This document shows, piece by piece, positions 24,388 to 37,919 of a DNA stretch of 64,000 nt. Below the pieces are notes generated by a model that saw only the letters and a list, made by a program, of their open reading frames with translations, had not been told where the DNA came from and did not search any database. Within the stretch, counting starts at the first letter, position 1; every line of letters begins with the position of its first letter. Origin of the DNA: Antedon mediterranea (taxonomy: Eukaryota; Echinodermata; Crinoidea; Comatulida; Antedonidae); the NCBI RefSeq assembly GCF_964355755.1, contig NC_092677.1, positions 7,817,001 to 7,881,000 on the forward strand, given 5' to 3'. A program made the position numbers and the translations under genes.

Positions 24388-27300
24388 CTAAACACCAGGT
24401 GGTTTGTGTCGAGTACATGGACAAGGCGTTTCAGTAGGAAAGGCTGTAAAGAAAATAATATTACATAAATCTGGGTTAGTGAAGTCTTCACTATTTATAT
24501 TTAATGTCAACACCCTGTTTGCAAAACAAATTGAATAGTATGTTAGTGTGCAGGAAGAAAGGAGTGTATACTGTACTAGGCCTAATATACTTTAATAAGT
24601 CTACTACTCTACTTGCCTCTAAATTACTCATTTATTTTTAATACTGGGCCTACCTATTACTAAAACAGTGTACTCACCAAGACAAACGAAATCTGGATCA
24701 GGATCAACTGTATTTTAAGAAGAAAAAAAAAAAAAAATTTAAACTTTAGAGAAAAACAGCAACACAACAGGTAGAGCTTATAATAGCAACAGTCAATCAT
24801 CAAAACGACAGAATAAAGATTAAAAGATCGTAGCCCTAGAAATAATATTTATTCCTTCTTGCCAAAATCATCATTGCATGTAATAGCCACCAGACTCGTC
24901 AGAATAGGGAAGACAACCATGCATCGTCGCGACGGTAAACGAAAGGGGACGGTAATTAAATCAACAGAGACAATTATTTCGAGAACACAAGCGACGGCGC
25001 AGCGGTCATCCCCCTCCTGACATGCCCGCAGACTCTGTACACGCGTGGGCTTGCGGGAGTGTTTGAAAAGATTAATTTATGGTCTTAGGTTAACGAAGTT
25101 AGAAGGTTGAACTAAAAAACCCCAGGACGCTTATTTTTTTTTAATGAATCTAAAATCACTTCTACACATACTACGTAACATACCTAAACTATGATGTTTT
25201 AGTTTACAAGTGAAAACTTAGGCCTATATTGGGCTTATACGCATGCGCTGATTAATATTTTGTATAGATTACCATATCTCTGTCCCCTATCGTCTACCGT
25301 CGATGCAAAAGCTCACTACTACTTTGACGACGGTAAACCATCATGTAAAACGTTGAATGAATTCCATAATGAATCACCACGTCTATAGTGGAGATCAAGT
25401 TGAAATTTATTCATCTACATCTTTCCTCAGCGCCTCGATTACATAGTTCTAGTCGGATCTGCGTCGTTTTATTACTTTCATTCTCGAACCGAGAATTTAA
25501 TGAACAAGCCGGACAGAATATTTCTACAATGTGGTAGGCATACCGACCTAATTCATAAAACAGGGACAATTAAGTTTGTTCTCACCACATAACCCGCACA
25601 TCTTAGGACAACCTTCATCGACGTAATCAAATCTTCCACACTGTCCTACGAACCAACCATTACCGCAATTCGCATGTGTGTCTGCACAAATTTCTAAGAA
25701 AGACAAAGTCTTTAAACTTGAATAGCAATATAAACTGGACTCAATTGAACAACATTTCGCTTTATAAAGGCCGTAAGGTTTACCAGAGCGGGTACCTCCC
25801 AAACTAATTCGCCAACCACCCACCCACTTCGAGGCATGTTTCCAAATAAATGTAGTTAAAACCTTAAATTCTATTCGATTTGACGACCAATTACTCTCCC
25901 AACTCAGCAGTTAAAAACCATACTATTACAATTCCGGTCACCTTGATACCCTACCTACCCGAACAGTCGTTTCCGAGGTAACCGTCTCTACACGTACACG
26001 TACAGTCACTATTCAATGTTCCACAATTTTCACAAACCTGGTTGCAAACTGTAAAATGAACAGGTTATTATAACGACAATTACTTATTCAAACAGTGCTC
26101 GAGATTTCAATGGATTTTATTTATTACTTAGTCATATAACGTCTACGATGCAGCGGTAGTCATGTGATGTCATTTCGACCGATCACGTATTTACTCTGCA
26201 GATAGGCCTGCTGTAATTTCTGTTCATTGACTTTACATTATAATACAATACAATATCAAAGTTTTGTATTAAAGTGATAAAGGATTATAATCTGGAGATA
26301 AAACTTTGTTGGAAATTCGGAAGAAAAATAGACGGAGGACTCAACAAAGATAGAAATCCCACCGTTTCCCATGTTTCTGATTTTCTTTCGTCATACTCAT
26401 GTGTAGAATAAACTGAAAGTTTATGATGAAACTGAAAAAAAAACAACAATACTTACTGCATTCCTCATTGTGTTCCGAACATGGTCCTATACATAAAAAC
26501 AAGAATCAAGAAGAAAATAAAAAGAAGGCATTAGCAGACCAGCTGACTGGAAGATTTAAAATCGATTCAGGATAAGCGCAAATAAAATTGTTTAGTTGAT
26601 CACGCATAACATTTTTAAAAAACAGGGTCGGTTTGACTGACATCACATAATACAGTAATAATCTTGTTAAAAAAAAACTAAAGATAGAAGATTTACCAAT
26701 GCATGCTATGTCAACAAAATATTACTGTAATGCTCAATTACAAAAACCGAATTTTAAATCGTTCATTCTTTTTAGGCCTAATTAATGATGCTGAACAATT
26801 TGAAAAAGAAACAAATATTATTCAAGGTAAGGTAGGCCTACTTACGACATTGATTTTCGTAGCATTGATTCGAACCCGAAGAACACTCGGTACAACTCGG
26901 TCCACTGACGTAGGGATGTCGATTGTAATTACCACTGAAAACGATAATTGATTTTGTTGAAAGATGTATTGAATGCCATATGAGAACATTTTATGTTTTC
27001 GTATTTTTCTACAACACTTTAAAATATCTCCATTGTCAAATATCGTGTAATAGCCTACATTATGTTAATTCGATAGGAAAGCTTATATAATCATTTTCAT
27101 CGGTGGCCATACCCAAATCAATACACCATAGCTAGTAAGTAGCCTAACTACTGCCCTAAGTATCTAGGTAGGTCCTATGTTATTCTCAATGAGTTGTTAT
27201 AGAGAGAGATTTAATAATTTCTATACTGTGGTTACACCATGATAATAATTTAAAATAAAAAATACAAACAATACGTACGCTGGTCCATAGTTACATGTCA

Positions 27301-28792
27301 ATATCCACTTATTTGTACAAAAAGTAAGGCCACAGCCAAGTGCATACGAGTCGGCCCAAACCACCTAAAGAAAACATGACAATTAACACTCAGATTCAGT
27401 TGAATTACATTGTACAGATTGTCCCATGGTAACGTCCCCGATATTCAAGTCATCCTCGCAACCTCCTTCAGCTAAAGCTACATCCTCAACGAGGCCGGGC
27501 CGTAGACAAATCAGAGACAGTTACGTTTTTCGGCGCTGTGTTCACATACGTAGGATACGGGAAAGATAATTCTTCCTGTATACATTACTATATTATTTAG
27601 GTTATGCTATTATAGGCCCTAGTTTGTTAAACAATGCAAAATCTTTCCCAACCGTCATTTACCCCTTTGTCGCGCCTGGAAAGCATAACCATTGCTTTCT
27701 ATAAACGAATATTTTGGTTTAATACTTATGTATTATAAATTATAAAAAAAGTTTGATGCCACCATAGATATATTATATATATCTATATTTCACTATAATA
27801 TCTTCGTTAACTGTGTAACATATTTGTGTAATGAGTCTTTGTGAACATTTTACAATGTGATATGACATATAATAGGCACAACTAAGCACTATAAGCGTAT
27901 ATAGGATGGCATACATCAACATTTTCCGATTGTATGTTAACATACGTGCATGTTTAAAAAATATTGATGTCAATAAATTTATAAAAATGATCAACTATAA
28001 TTCGTTAAAGTGACGAATTAAATTCTAGTTCAAATCTAATTTTGTTGAAAGAATTAACATGTTATTTTTTACAGTTGAACCACTTGACTGCAGATTACTT
28101 ATTATTATTTTTTAAATCACATACCTGCGTGTAATGGCCACAGACATCACTACATTCACGTGTGTCGTAGTTGTAATATTGATCTTCATTGTACCACGCC
28201 TGTGTTGCCGATGCCAGGTTTGGACGGTTGCTAGCGCTTGCACCGGAGCTGTAAAGGTTTTGTCCAACAGGGTCAAATGGAGAGATGTTTGTTGGTTGAC
28301 CATGTTCAAAGACACAACCGTCCGACCATTCTTGTGCCATAGATGCTAGGTCGTCATCCCACGACTATACAAATGCAATAATACATTCAAATAAATTGTT
28401 TCGTTACCAACTATAAATTAGAAACTTGGAAAAAAAAATCAATTTCCTTCCTGGGAACATTATGCTGATTTTCAATTCGAACTTTCCATTGAAACTTACG
28501 AAACGAAATTAGTATCATATTTCTGTTATGTCTTTTATTCATTTCATTTCACAGTCATTTTACGCATGCTCGTATCGTTTCTGAGCGTGCGCAGAATATT
28601 GTGAAAGACATGGCCTACCATGTACTTCATGTCCGATGCTTCTGGAGAAACTTGTGACCTTAGTTCATTGTGTTTGTCGAGAACTGTCTGAATTTCTTCT
28701 GCTGTCAAATTACTAGAACTTGGTCTGAATGTAACATAAAGAATTAAGATAAACAGAAATGTCCTTAGTCTGAAAAAAAGAAAGAAAGACAT
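24388..28792 (-). CDS. secreted CAP-ShK protein (CRISP-like), 300 residues
   Basis: Exons on the minus strand: 28792-28619, 28364-28125, 27364-27279, 26934-26846, 26486-26457, 26048-25959, 25693-25586, 24707-24678, 24443-24388. They total 903 nt including stop, all GT-AG, all phases agreeing. The signal peptide is MSFFLFFRLRTFLFILILYV. The CAP domain spans about residues 30-175: HNELRSQVSPEASDMKYM, SWDDDLASMAQEW, CVFEH, VGQNLY, WYNEDQYYNY and GHYTQVVWADSYALGCG. Next come a Cys-rich hinge (PCSEHNEEC), an EGF-like exon ([15 protein letters not shown]...), a six-cysteine ShK domain (ICADTHANCGNGWFVGQC to CPKMCGLC), a 10-codon linker exon (DPDPDFVCL) and a tail with TPCPCTRHKPPGV. CAP proteins are extracellular sterol/lipid binders, protease-linked factors or channel modulators; the actual role is unknown. 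The last exon is the least certain. A polypyrimidine-CAG at 28762-28775 also leaves a spliced 5' end possible. Confidence 0.92.
24921..25306. mobile_element. MITE-like element in CAP gene intron
   Basis: Imperfect inverted ends GCATCGTCGCGACGGTAAAC and GCATCGACGGTAGACGATAG (complement of right end) enclose about 350 bp of non-coding DNA between the ShK and linker exons. Termini match imperfectly and no target duplication was resolved. Confidence 0.5.
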
Positions 28793-30211
28793 TTGATTAA
28801 ACAAGACATCAACTTGTTTACCTATGTATTTTTCATACTTTCAATACCATTTTATTTTGTTTGCTTTTTAATACTGTTTAACAATCTTCTGCAAAATATT
28901 TTCAAAATGTGAAAGTATTATGACTATTTATTACATTATTTTTTTCTCAGTTGTGGGTGGAGAATAATATAATAATAATTTCTTTTTATCATCATTATTT
29001 CATAGAAACATTAGTGTAATTTTACTTTGAATATAGACAATTTCCGAAAGGATAGATAAATACAATTTTTTTAAATAGATGTTATTGCGATCTTTATGCC
29101 TGAGTAAAATTCTTAAAGAGCACCTTGCATAATAATAATAAATATAACAAGGGCATTTTAACCGTATTTACTTATTTTATGTTGATACAGGTATATGTAG
29201 GTAAATTATGTATTCTGAATACAATGGCCTATTATATAGTATATTTTTATCCTTTGCGGAAGATTGAAATTATATAATAATTCACCAGCCCATTGGTTAT
29301 CTCAAACAGTTTTAGACCTCGACAATTAAAGATATGGATATATGGAAATGCAACAGCATAAATGGAAAAAATCAATCTATTAATTTAACTTGGGTGTGCG
29401 TGAATTCAAAGGTTGTATGGGCCGTTGCTGGAAATATTAAATCATACGGTATTGGGCGAGACAAACGTCTTTGTATTATTCTTTTATGTATTGGGTGTGA
29501 GAACAGTGGATCAGTTGTGTTTATTAAGTAAACTGTAAGCCACACATTGAACCGCAGTTGTTGAATTTTCTTCTGCGTTTTATAGTTAGGTTGAGAATGC
29601 GTTTAACGAAGCGTCAACTTACAAGGTTCTAAGGGTACCGAAAGTAATGGATGAATAGCAATGTCGGTCAATCGTCACGTCGGGTTTTCAACGACTTCAG
29701 AATTAAACTATTCAAACGTAGAAAACAATAATTATTGATTTGTTATTTAACATAACAAATGCATGATAAAATCTCTAAGAAAACAAACTTTATTTCGGTA
29801 ATTTTTAGATTATATGAATTTATGGAAATAAAAGTAGGGCAGATTATTTAGATTTAAATGGGCCAGTGAACTACATCTAGGTTAAATAGTGATGTGTCGA
29901 TACGATTTTAGTTAATAAAAACGTTAAAATAAGACCATTACATGTCTAAAATAGTATTTTAAAAGTTTCAACACATCTCCTGTGCACGATAACAGTTGTT
30001 TACTGTCGGTAGAGAGAAAGGCAACAGCGATGTATCGCAGATATTATTGTCCCACTGCAAAACAAAAGATGTTATTGTCTTTGTTGAATAATTATGCCAA
30101 TTTAATGTCACACAGCCTAAAGCTATGTCTACACCATCAAACTTGTGATAAAAATACACATGGACTTGAATATATGGACATGAACATGATAAAACAATTC
30201 TGTACTTTCCT
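28793..30211. other. 5' flank of CAP gene and intergenic DNA
   Basis: AT-rich DNA upstream of the CAP gene. A 65-codon open frame on the plus strand (29334-29531) has no recognisable domain and no splice partner. A fragment of MITE family 1 (AAAGCTATGTCTACACCAT) lies at 30117-30170. No promoter element stands out. Confidence 0.4.
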
Positions 30212-30884
30212 ATTTACCTCCGCCAAAGAGTTTGTTTGTTTGTTTGTTTGTTAGCAGGATTACTCAAAAAGTAATTACAAGATCTTTACCGAAATGAATA
30301 TACAGATAGATATGTGGTCAAGGACCATTCCATTAAATTTTGGGACCATTTGGGACCACTTTTTAGTATAGGCCTACTTTTCAGACCCGCTAGATAGGAC
30401 ATAATTTTTCAAAAGCCGGCGAGCAGTCTTAAAGTAACCGTAGAGATATTATAATATCTCCATGAAGTAACAAGTGAACTGAAATTGCATATTCTCAAGA
30501 ACTACTTGTCCAAAAAACTTCATTTTTGTACAAGAGGCAAAAGTTATAATTTTTGATTGGTAATTTTAAAACAAATTGATTTAATGTGCACATTTTTTGA
30601 TGCGAGTAGTTTAAAAACCTATTTCTTTTCAAATTCACTCGTTTGATTTTCGCGTTGCTATTGTTAGTCAACTGAAGCTTATATTGTTAATTGAAAGGCT
30701 TGTTACATAACCATTACACCAAACTCGCATATACACACTACATACTTGTAGTGAAATTAGCCTAAATCACAAACAGCATTAAGACACACACAAATATAAA
30801 TATATATTTTTTTACCGAAGAAATCTTATGTAGGGGAATTTTACAGTAGGCGGAGGTATGCACTCTCGGAGTGGCTTTCTAGTT
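30212..30884. mobile_element. CCTCCGCC...GGCGGAGG repeat element
   Basis: The left end ACCTCCGCCAAAGAG is followed by a (GTTT)n run and TTAGCAGGATTACTCAAAAA. The right end is GGCGGAGGTATGCACTCTCG with GGCTTTCTAGTT. I recognise these two ends from memory as a repeat type widespread in marine invertebrates. The core includes ATTAAATTTTGGGACCATTT. No intact ORF. Confidence 0.6.
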
Positions 30885-33800
30885 CTATTGTTTTATAGGT
30901 CTTGCCATCTCGCTACTATTATATTTTAAGAAGTGTATTCAATATTCAATATTCAAGCAGTGACAGAATAACCAGTAAAAGAAATTATTAGAATACACAG
31001 AACATAGAAGAGTATAGACTATTTTATATATTTAATAGTTTTATATGTGAATCTATAAAGATAATATGCAAGGATGCACCACAAACAGAACATATTAGTG
31101 AATTGAGAATGTGTACTGTAGTTGGTACAGGAGTTATATTTATATGCAATTGATTTCTTTCAATCAAATACAACTCGTGCAATATTTTGATAAGTTCTAA
31201 TGACTTTTGGCATTGTTTTCAAACAAATGTATTACAGTATCCACTGAAACATAAAAATAAAATTAACTTTGATTAATTAGTACTGTACTATTTGACCTAA
31301 GAATGTTTATTTGGTGTAACTGGGTAAATGTTTAATAAAGCTGATTTATATAGATATTTCAAAGGAAAAATATCAAACCCTCCTAGTTCTAAAATAAACA
31401 TTTTTTGTGTTCATCCAATTCAAATATTCGCACCACCTTCACCAGGGCCATAGTTCATTTATATTTATATAGAAAGATTCAATAGAAAACCTGTGCAACC
31501 ATTCCATAGAGTTTTATATACCTTATATAGAATGTCTATACCGAGGTTTTTATAGACCTTCTATAGAAGTTTTCATAGAATTTCCATATCATTTCTATGG
31601 ATTTTTTCTATAAAAATCTTTATTGATAATCTGTAGACAATTATATAGATTTTCATAAACATCTATGCATAGAATCCTATAGACAACTTTTGTAAGAGCG
31701 ATCTCGGATATGTTGACTTTTAAACAAAATAAGTGAACCAAATCATACTATTTCGTCTTGGATTTAGTAGTTTAAACTCTCACTGGTATTTAAAATAGGG
31801 TTAAGTTGCTTCTCTCACTGCTGGTTATGAGAACTCATTTAATTTTCTTTTGCATGGCACCTGATTCTTATTCAGCGAAAATTGTTAAACATTTACTTGA
31901 TCAAAATTCTATGTAACATTTTGTTTATATTTTTTGATCAAATGAGAAAAAAAAAATTTCTTATTTCATTGTGTCCAGAAATATTTAACTCCAATACATT
32001 TACTATTTAGATTTATTTATATGTTCATCTTCTTCTGAGCAGGCAGTTTTAATATTTTAAATTTTCAACTGTATTTCGTAAGTTTTTTAAATGTTTTTTG
32101 TTTTCATTTTATCATCTTTTTTTAAAGAGATATTTTGTAATTGTAACATTTACACATTAACACATTTGATTTTAATATCCAGTCACATTTACTTTATAAA
32201 TAAACATTAACAAAATGTATAGTCCAAAGAAGACAATTTTCGACTATATATCACGAAATACGTACAGTATAAAAAAACATGTTTATAATGAAGGAGTAGC
32301 CTATCTGAAAAACAAAATGCAACTCATCGCTCGGACTTTGGGAACCAGACGTTTATTGCCTGAGAGAGCGTATAATGTATCTACAATTGCTATCACATGG
32401 AGCCATGATCAGAAAGAATATGACAGCTAAGTTATAATAAATACAAATAATATACCAACTTACTTCATTTTGTCTCTTACTCTTAGTTTTATCGTAAGAC
32501 TTTTCAAGTACGATTCCGTAAATTATGTCCACTTCGTCTTAAAAATACGCGGATTACCGGATATAACGTTCTTTTACTTTTTTTCGCCGTTTCCATATAA
32601 ATTGCCAAATGCTAACTGAATGATTCAGGTATAATGGTTGGACAAATATTCATAGATAATTATACGCTTAGCGATTTAATTGATTTTCAGCCTTCTTACC
32701 TATAATATCAAATCATTCTAGCTTAATTGGGTGTATAACCTGTCGGCTTTCCGTGTTAGTGCGCTCTAACAAAACGACTTGTTTGCTTTGTCGCGTTTAG
32801 TTTAAACCCGATACTTCAATGTTTATACTTTAGTTGCATTGTCGGTAATATTTCTTATTTTTGCCGATTGATTTTAACTTGTTGAAGAAACTTTTTTATT
32901 TGTTCATTTTGGATTTTGTAAAGAATTAAAGTATATAAGCAATTCATTTTAATTTAATTTATATAAACCTTAAATTATAGAAATTGTTTTGTAATTGTCA
33001 TTGTAAACTGGTGTTTGAATGTTTGTTTTATCTGTACAATGTTAATGTTTTGTTTGCGTTTATCACGACCTTCTATAAAAACTGTCAATGTGACCAATGA
33101 ACAAGAAATTCGTGAATACATTATATTTAGGCCTAGTGACCTACATACAGTAGGCCTATAGCATATTATTATAATCAGATGCAGATTTACGTAGGCTTAA
33201 TACAAATCATTATGTTATAACGGTTTTCACCAATGGTTATTCTTAATTATATATTCCTGGTGTGTTTTAACTGATCATCATCATCGAGAATTTATGAACA
33301 CTTCCTAAATTCTTATTGGATTTAACATGATATCGGCTCGTCTACTGCGTAGGATGGGACACGCAACTAGCGAAAACAATATTTAATAGAAACTTGGTTT
33401 TACATGCATGTTTCAAGCCTCCGAGAAACTGCGTATCGTAAGGCTTTGCGACGACTGCTGACATACTTGTATAGATGGTAAATTGAGGGGAACATTTCGA
33501 CGCGGTTCCGTACGGATTCCGCTACACAGGTTTTATATTTCAAAATCCTGGATTCGCCACAACAGCGTCCTCAGAATAGGATCTTTTAGATTTTCACGTC
33601 GACTATGTCGACTGCTACCCTATTACCCTATTACATCAGTGTTTTGGTATGCGCATGCGCTAGGACGTTCGCTCTCTCACATGAGTACCAGTGGACATAT
33701 GACGTCATAACACTGCAAAAGCTTACCCAAAATCACAAAATCATCGCCGAAAATATCGCGATGATTTTCTGAGAATAGGCCTATAGTAAAGCGAATTTCA

Positions 33801-34917
33801 GTAAAATGTTATTTGCAAACTGTGAAGTATTGATTTGTATTGATTATTTTAAATAAAAGTTTTAATAATACAGGTTATGGCCTAGGACGCCAGACTTCGT
33901 TCAGAAAATTAAGGCTCTAGGCTAGGCCTAAGCTACACACTTATAATTAATACAATAGCACCACGGACGAGCGCTTACTTCCATCTTCCTAAGCTTACAC
34001 CTCTACCTCATAACCAGACTACGCCCTATAATAATAGTATGCCTTTTATATGTATTCATTATGGAATACCATAAACGTATTATACCAGAAGTTAATTTAA
34101 AGAGCAGATACATTTACAGTTGAAAGGATAAAGCTGACCAAGCCTTTCATTGGGTCAAGATGATAAAGTTAAAGATAACAAAATCTGTGTAACAAACCGA
34201 TATTAATATTATTGATTTAATATATGTTATGTGGATTTAAACAATATATTGGCTACTGGTACCCTATCGGTCTCACAGTCGACACATAACTTTTGATTTG
34301 TAATCCAACAGTAAATGACCACTTCAATTTAATGGACTGTGAACGCATCGGTATACAAAAGCGTATACATTTCAGTTCAATATATTATTACTATTTATTT
34401 ATTTGTTATTCCATTCATTCAATCTTTTATTTCGGAATCTCTGGTCCATAGAAAGTAAAAATTACATATAAATGAAATAAAAATAATGTATGTCTTTACG
34501 CATATGGCCAAGGAATGCCAATAGTAAATCATTGTCCTATCATCAGATAGCCGGTAATCCCTCTGACGCACCAGATACTATTTTGTAACCCCCTACTCGT
34601 CTCGAATGAGGAACGATTTTACACGGAAATACTGAGTACACTAGACCTACGGGTTATAGCCTGGAAACAATGCTTTATGCACTGTTATTCGTAGTCTTGA
34701 GAATTACGGTGTCATCTAAAATGGCATGAGGAAGTATGATTTTCATGGATAAATGTTTTACATAAATTATTCGGTTTATTAGGCTTTTTCCTGGTTTATT
34801 TTCATCAACTTTTTAATTTGTACACTTGTGCTAAACAGCGCATAGAGACTATTTGTATTTTGCGCTATATACATTTAAAACCATTAAACATGTTTATGCT
34901 GTTGAACAGGCTTGGAA
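30885..34917. other. intergenic, AT-rich, no gene recognised
   Basis: At 31480-31690 the sequence is a degenerate low-complexity patch of TCTATAGA-like words. A 71-codon open frame (32215-32430) and a 75-codon one (33483-33710) match no family I know. The stretch 33430-33720 is richer in CpG (ACGTCGACTATGTCGACTGC, GCGCATGCGC) and could be regulatory or transposon-derived. Confidence 0.35.
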
Positions 34918-35000
34918 TTCCACAACTCGGGTACAACTCGAGTAAAACTCGCGTAAAAATCGGGTACAACTCGTGTACATCTCGGGTACGACTCAGGTTA
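34918..35000. repeat. short 12-bp tandem repeat
   Basis: Degenerate units of the type ACTCGGGTACAA (variants ACTCGAGTAAAA, ACTCGTGTACAT, CTCGGGTACGA) recur about six times. Each unit carries a possible CTCGAG-like core. Confidence 0.7.
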
Positions 35001-36300
35001 TTACAAATAATTTGTTCGGGCAATGCAAAAAATAAAGACCTATTTAAGTAAGATCTCACGGGCAATGCGTTGTAAATGAAAATGATTGGCATTTATATTT
35101 CATAAAAGCATGTTATATAAAGTAATTGAATTGTAAATTCTGATGAATGAGGCTGTTGTGGAAATCTTATGGAAGAATTGTATTGTAAACATATAAAAAC
35201 TGGCGTGCCAGGATATCGACCTTGACACTTATTTCAGCAGACAGTAATACTGTTGTATTTCAGTCTCCTCCAATATCAACAATAACAAAGTGATATTAAT
35301 TTAGCAACATGCTTTTAGTAATAAATGTATATTCATGTTTGTCTTCAATGAGGTGTAAAGATATGCTTCTATACTCGATTAACGATAAAATACTTGTATT
35401 GCAACTTTTGGGTTGAATTATACAAAAATATATAATTATACTTAAATGAAAATATATCATATCCATCAACAACAAAAATCAAATTACACAAAACATCGAA
35501 GAACAGACAAAACAGAAGTCAGGGGAAGGTACGACTGTGCAGGGATACATTTTTGCCTACCACTTGTAAAAGAGACCAAAATTTACCATGACATTTTCTG
35601 ATCGTTCCGTTTTTACTTTTGGAATGCAAAATTCTTTAACTTGTCTTAAATTGTATCCAGATTTAGGCGCTTTTGGCAGAAGGTGGTGTAGTCTATGGGA
35701 AGGGTCTTTAAGTTTCTGATAGTAATCCTTGCACAGTCTAGTTCGACGTTCGATTGCTGTAACAATACGGAGATGATTGCGATTTCTGTATGTTATTTTT
35801 TGTTGTAGGAATTAGACTACTGCATTCACATTACACTTGTACCATCTTTACGAAAGTTAAGCTCTACACTACCAATCTTTATGTGACACAAAATGTGATG
35901 TCATATCACTACCATATTTGGGCATATCACTACCATATTTGGGCATATCACTAAAATTATGCCTAGAATAAATACTAGATGCCAAATGGGCCAAAATTAT
36001 GCTAGATAGCATATATGCCAGATTTGGCCACTATGTTTTTAATACCTACGAGTGAGCCCTCTATAGTTTTGACGGGCTCAAACTTTTTTTGAATTACAGT
36101 AGGCCTAATGAATACATTGTATTTAGAAGGTACATTGAGAAATAGTATAAATTAAATTAGAACATTTTAAATTGTTACCACTACTGACCGCTGCTACTGA
36201 AAAGGCAAATATTGGCGTACAAAAGGTGGGATAAATTAGCGAGGGCTTAAAATAATTATTGTTTGTATTGTATTTTTAAGCAAGTTCAAAGGTTATTAAA
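35001..36300. other. intergenic with MITE family 1 fragment
   Basis: At 35861-35960 the words AAGCTCTACACTACCAATCT, ATATCACTACCATATTTGGG (twice) and TGATGTCATATCACTACC match the interior and end of MITE family 1. One end is lost. The remainder is AT-rich without coding signal. Confidence 0.45.
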
Positions 36301-37200
36301 AAAAAAACTAGATAGAGAGCGGGAAAGAACCCAGACATACGGGTTCTGTTCTACCATCTCAGACTACTTAGACGGCACGAGAGGCGAATTGAGATGCAGG
36401 TAAGTTTAGATGTTTTGTTTCGAAAATATACGCAAATCGAACGTAAATATTGCATCAGCTGTACTGAAGAACAACCTGTATTATCCAAGAAAAATAGCTA
36501 ATAATTTATTTCACTGAAACACTAAAGTACCATCCGAAATAAAGTTTTAGTTTGATGTGATCCCCGAAGCCATGTCGTTGGCACCATCCGGGCGCGCTGC
36601 TTACGGTTCGAGAAGAACTCAACACACTGAACTTGAGTGTTCAGAACAACTTACAAAGAAAATTAATTAAAATAATTACACAATTATTCAGTATTCGCTG
36701 ATATATTATCCCGATAATCAATTGATTTACACATTATTTGGATTCATTTATAATCCAATTCCAAATTCAGATCGTTCTAATTTTGTTAGTTAAAAATAGG
36801 GTTTCAGATAGTTTATAAAGAAAGTAAACCACTACGACACACACGCCGCCATGTTTCCAGATTTTGTTTTCGCTGATGTTTATTTTACGTAGGCCTATTT
36901 GTGTTTTGTATAGGCATACGGTTGTTGAAACTTTGAATAAAATAATTAATAAATATCAATAAATGTATTTTATTACGTACAATTTGTATTGATAAGTTAT
37001 TCAGGTAAGTATGAATTATTTTGTTATGTTGAAGCCACTCAAATCGCCACTCACCAACTAAAGCACTAGGCGAGCGTACGTCTACGTCACACGGTCACGT
37101 CACACGGTTGTTGTTGATGGTCGGTAGTTTACGATAATGTGACTGCTCAGAACTGTAGAGTATCAAGGACAGACGTATATATTTGGTAATTAAACGCAGG
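36300..37200. other. CpG-containing region, possible promoter or old repeat
   Basis: This part is less AT-rich. It contains a donor-like GATGCAG/GTAAGTTT at 36399, a 33-codon ORF at 36572 (MSLAPSGRAAYGSRRTQHTE...) and paired CRE-like words at 37080-37100 (TACGTCACACGGTCACGTCA). No downstream protein exon could be attached, so it is only noted. Confidence 0.25.
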
Positions 37201-37919
37201 GAATTATTTCTTTCATCTTCATTATCTTTAATGAAAATATAACTTTTTATTTTGAATAAATACATTTCTTTGTAATCAATTTCTAGTTCTTGTTTTTCTT
37301 ATTGTTTTTTTGCATTTACAGTAGGCCCTATATAATATAACACCACAGGCGGCAAACATTAATTTTTAACCGCCTGAGTGATGATATTCCGAAAAATAAT
37401 TTTACAATATATAATACATACATTTCTTTTTATATTTCTTTTTTATATGTTAAGTTTCCCATATCAATAAATATAAATTATACAATTCATCATTAACATT
37501 TTTCTTTAAAGAGTTTTAAATTAAAACAAAACACATTAGTTGTATTGTCTTTAGTAACTCTCATCTTTTTTAAATATAATATGTTTGCATTATTTATGTT
37601 TATGCACAGAATTGAGTGGTTTATTCACATCTTCACAATAATAAAAAAATAAAATCAATACATAACATAAAATAAATCAGCATTAATAAAATACATTCAT
37701 AGTATGTACAAGGATACTCTTAAAAATGACCCATTGGTTTTATTTATTTAGTGCTGACAATATATTTTTTTGTATATAGAATAAAAAGCAATTAAATATA
37801 GTTTTCTTTATGCTGCATTCACAACCAAAAACTTACTCTTTAAATGAACAGATACAATTAAGTTGTGCATATTTTTAATTTTTCGCATTTTTTACTTTCT
37901 TTACCAAATGTCAAACCAA
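37201..37919. other. AT-rich intergenic DNA
   Basis: Very AT-rich, with (AATAA)-type runs and AATAAA words. No ORF, repeat end or splice-exon candidate was found. Confidence 0.5.

Noticed and set aside
24228-24491. 87-codon minus-strand open frame as a separate gene
   Set aside because: The only supported part is the CAP gene's last exon at 24443-24388, read in another frame.
28762-28775. Acceptor site making a separate 5' exon for the CAP gene
   Set aside because: The pyrimidine run is also the codons of a good signal peptide (MSFFLFF); the unspliced start at 28792 is simpler, though not excluded.
29334-29531. Small plus-strand gene MDIWKCNSING...
   Set aside because: Faintly lectin-like tryptophan/glycine pattern, but no repeat structure, no splice partners and no clear family match.
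32215-32430. 71-codon plus-strand ORF
   Set aside because: Isolated, no recognisable motif and AT-driven codon use; cannot be told from chance.
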